A DNA stretch of 10,184 nucleotides from Sanchytrium tribonematis (lineage: Eukaryota > Sanchytriomycota > Sanchytriomycetes > Sanchytriales > Sanchytriaceae), in NCBI GenBank assembly GCA_018985235.1, contig JADGIG010000304.1, positions 1 to 10,184 on the forward strand. The letters are read 5' to 3'. Positions 6,381 through 10,184 of the stretch are shown here, piece by piece. Position numbers and translations under genes: made by a program. Position 1 is the first letter of the stretch, and the number at the start of each line of letters is the position of its first letter. The notes under the pieces are model-generated. The model was given only the letters and a program-made list of their open reading frames with translations, made no database searches and had not been told where the DNA came from.

Positions 6381-7406
6381 ATGTTCAACAAATTAAAGCA
6401 AATGGCTGAGGAAAAGGTGACTGAAAAGTTACAAACGATGAGTCTAGGTGATGCTAAAGAACATGGCTCAAGAGATATCGAAATTTGCCAATTGAAAGAA
6501 ATTAGCAAAGATGCTAAAAGAAAGGCGCTGTTTATCGGAATTAATTATTTTGGATCTAAAGCAGAGTTAAGAGGTTGCATTAATGATGTGAATAATATCA
6601 AGGAATGGGTTACCAAAAATTACAACATTAGCGAAACTAAAGTCTTGACTGATGACAACAAAACAGAAATGCCAACGAAGGAAAACATGATTAACGCATT
6701 TAAATGGTTAGTCGCTGGTGCGAGTCCTGGAGACGCTTTATTTTTTCATTATAGCGGTCATGGTGGAACTCAAAAAGATGATGCTAAAGATGAGCATGAT
6801 GGTAGTGACGAAACCATTGTGCCTTGTGACTATGAAAGTGCTGGTGTTATCGTAGACGATACTTTAAATGAGCTACTTGTCAAACCTCTACCAGAGGGAG
6901 TTCGATTGACATGCTTATTTGACTGCTGTCACTCCGGTTCTGCATTAGATCTGCCTTTTACTTATCTTGATAATGGTAAAATCGAGGTTGTTGTTAACGA
7001 CGCTAGTTTTCAACAAGCTGCGCTTCAATCTTTGATGCAAAGTGGCCTCAGAATGTTTGAAGGTGACAAAAATCGTGCATTTCAAGAGCTTGGAGATGGA
7101 ATCAAGTTGTTTATGAAAAATCGCAACAACGAGAATCCTTCTCCGGAGCAAAAACTTGCCAAAGCAGATGTTATCATGTTTTCAGGTTGTAAAGACGACC
7201 AAACTTCTGCTGATGCTATGATGGCTGGAACCGCGACTGGTGCGATGACTCATGCTTTGATTAAGGCACTCAATGAACATGGCCACACTCAATCATTTGT
7301 TGATTTACTTGGAAGAATCAGAGAAAATTTGAAAGGAAAGTTTACTCAAATTCCTCAATTATCATGTGGAAAACCATTGGATATGAAAAGCACGTTTTCT
7401 TTATAA
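6381..7406 (+). CDS. MCA1: Type I metacaspase (caspase-like cysteine protease, Yca1/Mca1 type)
   Basis: The protein has 341 residues from ATG 6381. The catalytic dyad is clear: His127 in HYSGHGG and Cys183 in DCCHSG. Around these are family landmarks: KRKALFIGINYFGS (first strand, 46-59), ELRGCINDVNNIKEW (62-76), SDETIVPCDY (142-151), SALDLPFTY (187-195), ADVIMFSGCKDDQTSADA (262-279) and a C-terminal PQLSCGKPLD. Metacaspases are calcium-dependent proteases that cut after Arg or Lys, and in fungi they act in protein quality control, ageing and cell death. The p20 and p10 regions are on one chain with no paracaspase-like or type II linker. Typical fungal type I enzymes carry a Pro/Gln-rich prodomain; here it is replaced by a roughly 45-residue Lys/Glu-rich amphipathic helix-like N-terminus. 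All catalytic parts are intact. It converges on the LRR-like gene with 17 bp between stops. Confidence 0.97.
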   Translation: MFNKLKQMAEEKVTEKLQTMSLGDAKEHGSRDIEICQLKEISKDAKRKALFIGINYFGSKAELRGCINDVNNIKEWVTKNYNISETKVLTDDNKTEMPTKENMINAFKWLVAGASPGDALFFHYSGHGGTQKDDAKDEHDGSDETIVPCDYESAGVIVDDTLNELLVKPLPEGVRLTCLFDCCHSGSALDLPFTYLDNGKIEVVVNDASFQQAALQSLMQSGLRMFEGDKNRAFQELGDGIKLFMKNRNNENPSPEQKLAKADVIMFSGCKDDQTSADAMMAGTATGAMTHALIKALNEHGHTQSFVDLLGRIRENLKGKFTQIPQLSCGKPLDMKSTFSL

Positions 7407-7423
7407 GTAAATCTATTTGGAAA

Positions 7424-8782
7424 TTATTTTATTATTTTTATGCATTGCGGCAGATCAATATCAAAGTAATCACAGATTGCATCCACGTAAGCAAATGTTT
7501 CTTGTGAAAGCAAGTGCTTTTCGCCTGTTTTTAAAAGATTTAGATACAAATGGTCATTAACAGGAACTAAATCATAATCTTGACAAGACAAGATACTTTC
7601 AAAGTCCTTTGTCATCAAGATAACACCCAGCTTAATTCCAAATTCAATAAACATAGAATCATATTCAGATATTTGTGATAAAAATGTTTGAATGTCATTT
7701 TTCTGATGAATAGTATCGATTTCAAATATCAAAGAACATTTTTGCAATGCTGGAAATAAGCTTCTGCTCATATCTGGAAAGCTTTCAGCCACTCCCATTT
7801 GAATCTTGAGCTCTTTAAATGCTACTAAAGAGAAAAGCTCTTTAAAAATTATAGGATCAAGAATTTCTTCAGACTCAAAGTACAACGACTCTATATTCTT
7901 GCAGCTAATCCAATCTTGAGGGATAAGTATATCGAATGGAATTTGATTATTTGATCCTCCGCAAATAAATAGGTGAGTTAATTTTGGTAATGTTTTAAGA
8001 AAAACCGACAACATGTCTTCTGCATTTGTGTTTGAAAATAGTTGCTGAGATGATAAACAGAATAAGTGTACCTTATTCAACTCAATGTAATATTTCAAAT
8101 TTTTAAAATCGCAGTCAATAAATGTGAGTATTCTAATATTCAAACACTTCATGATAAAAGTAAAATTTTTCCAGTCGATTTGAGTCTGCGCAATCTCAAC
8201 ACTAAATAGGGATTTGAGGCTATACATAAATGCAAAATTGAAAGGACAATGCTTCAAGGGCTGAAATCTAATGTGATTAGCCTGTAATTTCCACTCAACC
8301 TGATTCACAAAGTCAGGGTGCACATTCATGTCAATACGAAATATCTCGTAAGGTTTAATGTGTCCAATCATTCTTTTCAAGTGTTTCAAAGATCTATTGT
8401 TTGGCTTTTTGGGCATGGATATGAGTACCCGAATCCGAAAATTAGGGACGCAAGAACTGATCGAGTCCAAATATAATAATTCTTCTGGAATAAACTCTTC
8501 ATCTAATATGAACGGATATTCTTGATGCTTTATGTCTATATTGTATTTGGTCATTAATTGTGGTACAAATATCAATTTTTTTAATCCTTGCTTTCGAAGC
8601 CATTTATAAAAATCAAAATCAAAGTCTTTTTGCATCATGGTAAGCAATTGAGTAATAAATGCCTCGTCTTTATTATCCAGATTCTTAACTTTTTCTAAAA
8701 TCTGTTTTTGGGTGTGAGTTAATTGACATTCTCCATCAGAAAATTTAGAATTCAGTTCAAGATCAAAATTATTTTGTGCCAT
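7424..8782 (-). CDS. Leucine-rich, LRR-like orphan protein
   Basis: The protein has 452 residues from the ATG at 8782-8780; the preceding in-frame codon is TTG. The N-terminal 110 residues are helical and charged (FDFDFYKWLRKQGLKKLIF). From about residue 190 onward there are irregular leucine-rich units of roughly 25-30 residues: LNIRILTFIDCDFKNLKY, LPKLTHLFICGGSNN, CKNIESLYFESEEI, FKELKIQMG and FPALQKCSLIFEI. Each has the L-x-x-L-x-L-type core of LRR/RNI-like solenoids such as F-box LRR proteins. No F-box, kinase, signal peptide or membrane helix is evident. An LRR solenoid usually binds proteins; the partner here is unknown. The gene shares a 28-bp divergent promoter with the UVSSA-like gene, which may mean co-expression but does not prove a functional link. 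The repeats are degenerate, so the fold call is moderate while the coding call is firm. Confidence 0.75.
   Translation of the reverse strand: MAQNNFDLELNSKFSDGECQLTHTQKQILEKVKNLDNKDEAFITQLLTMMQKDFDFDFYKWLRKQGLKKLIFVPQLMTKYNIDIKHQEYPFILDEEFIPEELLYLDSISSCVPNFRIRVLISMPKKPNNRSLKHLKRMIGHIKPYEIFRIDMNVHPDFVNQVEWKLQANHIRFQPLKHCPFNFAFMYSLKSLFSVEIAQTQIDWKNFTFIMKCLNIRILTFIDCDFKNLKYYIELNKVHLFCLSSQQLFSNTNAEDMLSVFLKTLPKLTHLFICGGSNNQIPFDILIPQDWISCKNIESLYFESEEILDPIIFKELFSLVAFKELKIQMGVAESFPDMSRSLFPALQKCSLIFEIDTIHQKNDIQTFLSQISEYDSMFIEFGIKLGVILMTKDFESILSCQDYDLVPVNDHLYLNLLKTGEKHLLSQETFAYVDAICDYFDIDLPQCIKIIK
7428..7433 (-). terminator. AATAAA poly(A) signal just inside the LRR-like gene's 3' end
   Basis: On the minus strand AATAAA (7433-7428) lies one base before the stop TAA (7426-7424), inside the last codons. 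If used, cleavage would fall in the convergent metacaspase gene's 3' end. Confidence 0.4.
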
Positions 8783-8810
8783 CAATTTCCCCTTTGAAGT
8801 GGGATTTGAA
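8783..8810. promoter_or_regulatory. 28-bp divergent promoter region
   Basis: Only 28 bp separate the ATGs of the LRR-like gene (-) and the UVSSA-like gene (+). The segment holds a weak dyad (TCCC...GGGA) around TTTGAAG and a second TTTGAA before the plus ATG. There is no TATA box. Control elements probably extend into the coding regions; both 5' leaders must be very short or must overlap the partner gene. Confidence 0.4.
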
Positions 8811-9800
8811 ATGGAAGTGAAAGAAAAATTGAAGGCCTATCTCAATCTTAAAAAATCAATATCTTTAGATGAATTGTTAAGACATGATGGAATCAATTTT
8901 CATATATTTGATAGTGTTTTGAACGGCTTACGATCAAAAAATAGCCGCGTGATTTATAAATTACTGGAACTCATTAAAAATTACAAGATCAAATCTGATA
9001 ACAATGAATTCTACACTAAATTTTTTGATAATCTTAAAGAAATCACAGTTTCAATTTTGAAGTCTTATAACCCTCCTGCTAATTATTACAATAAGGCAAG
9101 AACATTATTTATGGAAATCGTGGAAAATAATTTTGAGGCAAACTGTAATGCGAAACTCAAAATGTGTTATTTTCATTTAAAAAAGACTTATCCAGAGTTT
9201 AATGATATTATTGCACAAGAATCAGAGAAACGCGATGAATTAAAATCAATTAGTGAATCGAAACAAAGAATGCATTTTTATATCACTCAGGAGGTAGCTA
9301 AGCTCCAACAAGACATTGATCACGTTATTGCATCAGTAGAAACAATTTACATAGAATTCTTCCCTTCAGTGCCAGACAAGACTTCAAATAAGACTCAAGA
9401 AATTCAAGTCACCGGTATAACAAAGTCTTTGGCGATAGAAATTGTAGTCAAAAACGATGCGCATCATATCAATAAGAATCAAAACGAGGTCTTGTCTCTA
9501 GCTAGGGAAAAAATTGACTTTCAATTTGTCCCAGCGCTAAACCATTCTCTGAACAAACTTGAGGAATTCAAGATAACAGACAATGCACTGGTTGAAAAAA
9601 TTAACAAACTTCTGACTTCTGTGAAAGAAATTCGCTTACAAATGGCATTTTTTGAGTTAGACTCAGTGCAAAACTCAGGTGATGACATCAACTTAGACGA
9701 CTTTGAGGAAGTCATTAATTTGCCTCGAAAAAGAAAGGCTAAGGAATCCTCTTTTGGAACTCAACGAAAAAGATTTAATCTAGATAATATTTTAGGATAG
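8811..9800 (+). CDS. UVSSA-like transcription-coupled repair factor, short form
   Basis: The protein has 329 residues from ATG 8811; the frame is open a few codons upstream but without an ATG. The architecture follows human UVSSA. A helical VHS/ENTH-like N-domain (about 1-120) ends with NKARTLFMEIVENNFEANC, matching the place where human UVSSA has its conserved Trp/Phe helix. Then comes a charged helix, and an EVAKLQQDIDHVIASVETIYIEFFPS segment that matches human EIESCLTEVESCFRLLVP. A second helical block (AREKIDFQFVPALNHSLNKL) matches the human NKFLPAV region. Last is an acidic patch LDDFEEVI (about 295-302) equivalent to the human string that binds the TFIIH p62 PH domain. A basic stretch (PRKRKAK and QRKRF, about 305-321) is probably a nuclear signal. 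UVSSA joins stalled RNA polymerase II with CSA/CSB and recruits TFIIH. The C-terminal DUF2043 region is missing: the protein stops soon after the acidic motif. The call rests on remembered family patterns. Confidence 0.8.
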   Translation: MEVKEKLKAYLNLKKSISLDELLRHDGINFHIFDSVLNGLRSKNSRVIYKLLELIKNYKIKSDNNEFYTKFFDNLKEITVSILKSYNPPANYYNKARTLFMEIVENNFEANCNAKLKMCYFHLKKTYPEFNDIIAQESEKRDELKSISESKQRMHFYITQEVAKLQQDIDHVIASVETIYIEFFPSVPDKTSNKTQEIQVTGITKSLAIEIVVKNDAHHINKNQNEVLSLAREKIDFQFVPALNHSLNKLEEFKITDNALVEKINKLLTSVKEIRLQMAFFELDSVQNSGDDINLDDFEEVINLPRKRKAKESSFGTQRKRFNLDNILG

Positions 9801-9825
9801 ACATTCGCGGAAATTCCCCTGTTTC

Positions 9826-10184
9826 ATGAATATTAGTTTTAAAAAAGTGTTGAATACCTTTCCCATTTGGAATAGGTTTTTAAAATGTTGGATCTCTACG
9901 GTAAAGCAAGATTTAATCGTCTCTGATGAGCTCGCCCTTTTGAATTTGATACATTATCCATACTCAATTGAGAAAGTAATGCTTAGTGAAAGTAGCTATA
10001 TCAATACCCTTAAGTTAAATGGTAAAGGGCGTAGAAATACAATTGTGATGACGCATGGATATGGTGCTGGTTTAGGATATTTTTATAAAAATCTATCTTT
10101 TCTAGGTGAGTGTCTTGGGGATGTGAATGCCATTTATGCTATAGATTGGCTTGGTATGGGAGAATCTTCGAGATGTGACATCAA
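9826..10184 (+). CDS. Cld1/ABHD4/5-family alpha/beta hydrolase, 5' part only
   Basis: An open frame from ATG 9826 runs off the window end (119 residues visible, no stop). The Cld1/ABHD4/5 (CGI-58) signature is clear: VMTHGYGAGLGYFYKNL (about 74-90), with the HGYGAG oxyanion-hole loop at 77-82, followed by YAIDWLGMGESSR (about 104-116). In this family these precede the GxSxG nucleophile elbow, which lies beyond the window, so catalytic competence cannot be judged (ABHD5 itself lacks the Ser). Members act on phospholipids: yeast Cld1 deacylates cardiolipin in mitochondria and Ict1 is a lysophosphatidic acid acyltransferase. The N-terminus (ISFKKVLNTFPIWNRFLKCW) is basic and amphipathic and could be a mitochondrial or membrane-binding segment. 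It starts 25 bp after the UVSSA-like stop on the same strand. Confidence 0.93.
   Translation, partial: MNISFKKVLNTFPIWNRFLKCWISTVKQDLIVSDELALLNLIHYPYSIEKVMLSESSYINTLKLNGKGRRNTIVMTHGYGAGLGYFYKNLSFLGECLGDVNAIYAIDWLGMGESSRCDI

Noticed and set aside
1-10184. Reassigned genetic code
   Set aside because: Stops fit the ends of all recognised proteins, and conserved motifs in the metacaspase, PAQR and hydrolase read normally with the standard code.
1-10184. CRISPR arrays, insertion sequences or bacterial operons
   Set aside because: No direct repeats with spacers or transposase motifs are seen, and gene content, spacing and poly(A) signals are eukaryotic.

Overview
This window looks like a gene-dense, AT-rich, intron-poor piece of a small eukaryotic nuclear genome. 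Nearly every base is coding. Genes lie on both strands without operons, reading frames start at ATG, and AATAAA-type poly(A) signals sit on or beside stop codons. The protein set is eukaryotic: a PAQR (adiponectin/progestin-type) receptor, a type I metacaspase, a UVSSA-like repair factor, a Cld1/ABHD4/5-type hydrolase and a probable Mtc1-like protein. The Mtc1-like gene, if correct, points to a fungus. Together with the compaction this suggests an early-branching, possibly parasitic lineage such as Cryptomycota/Rozella or a relative. That placement is an inference, not something the sequence proves.

Layout, left to right: the C-terminal end of an unrecognised protein (+, 1-534); a 776-residue coiled-coil protein (-, 540-2870); an Mtc1-like protein (+, 2912-3787); a PAQR membrane receptor (-, 3799-4701); the only large gap (4702-5194), which holds a likely fragment of a LINE-type reverse transcriptase C-terminus (about 4861-5160); an unrecognised beta-rich protein with CDK-type phosphorylation sites, whose frame changes near its end and probably needs a very short intron (+, 5195-6296); a metacaspase (+, 6381-7406); a leucine-rich, LRR-like orphan (-, 7424-8782); a UVSSA-like transcription-coupled repair factor (+, 8811-9800); and the 5' end of a Cld1/ABHD4/5-like lipid hydrolase (+, from 9826, running off the window).

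The genes do not form an obvious pathway; they look like unrelated housekeeping genes packed tightly. The architecture is the striking part. Convergent stop codons are 5, 11 and 17 bp apart, divergent ATGs are 41 and 28 bp apart, and in several genes AATAAA overlaps the stop codon. Transcripts of neighbours must therefore overlap, or have almost no untranslated regions. I found no clear new multi-gene system. The most useful leads are the short-intron/frame-change locus, the reduced UVSSA that keeps its probable TFIIH-binding motif, the nested poly(A) signals and the LINE relic.
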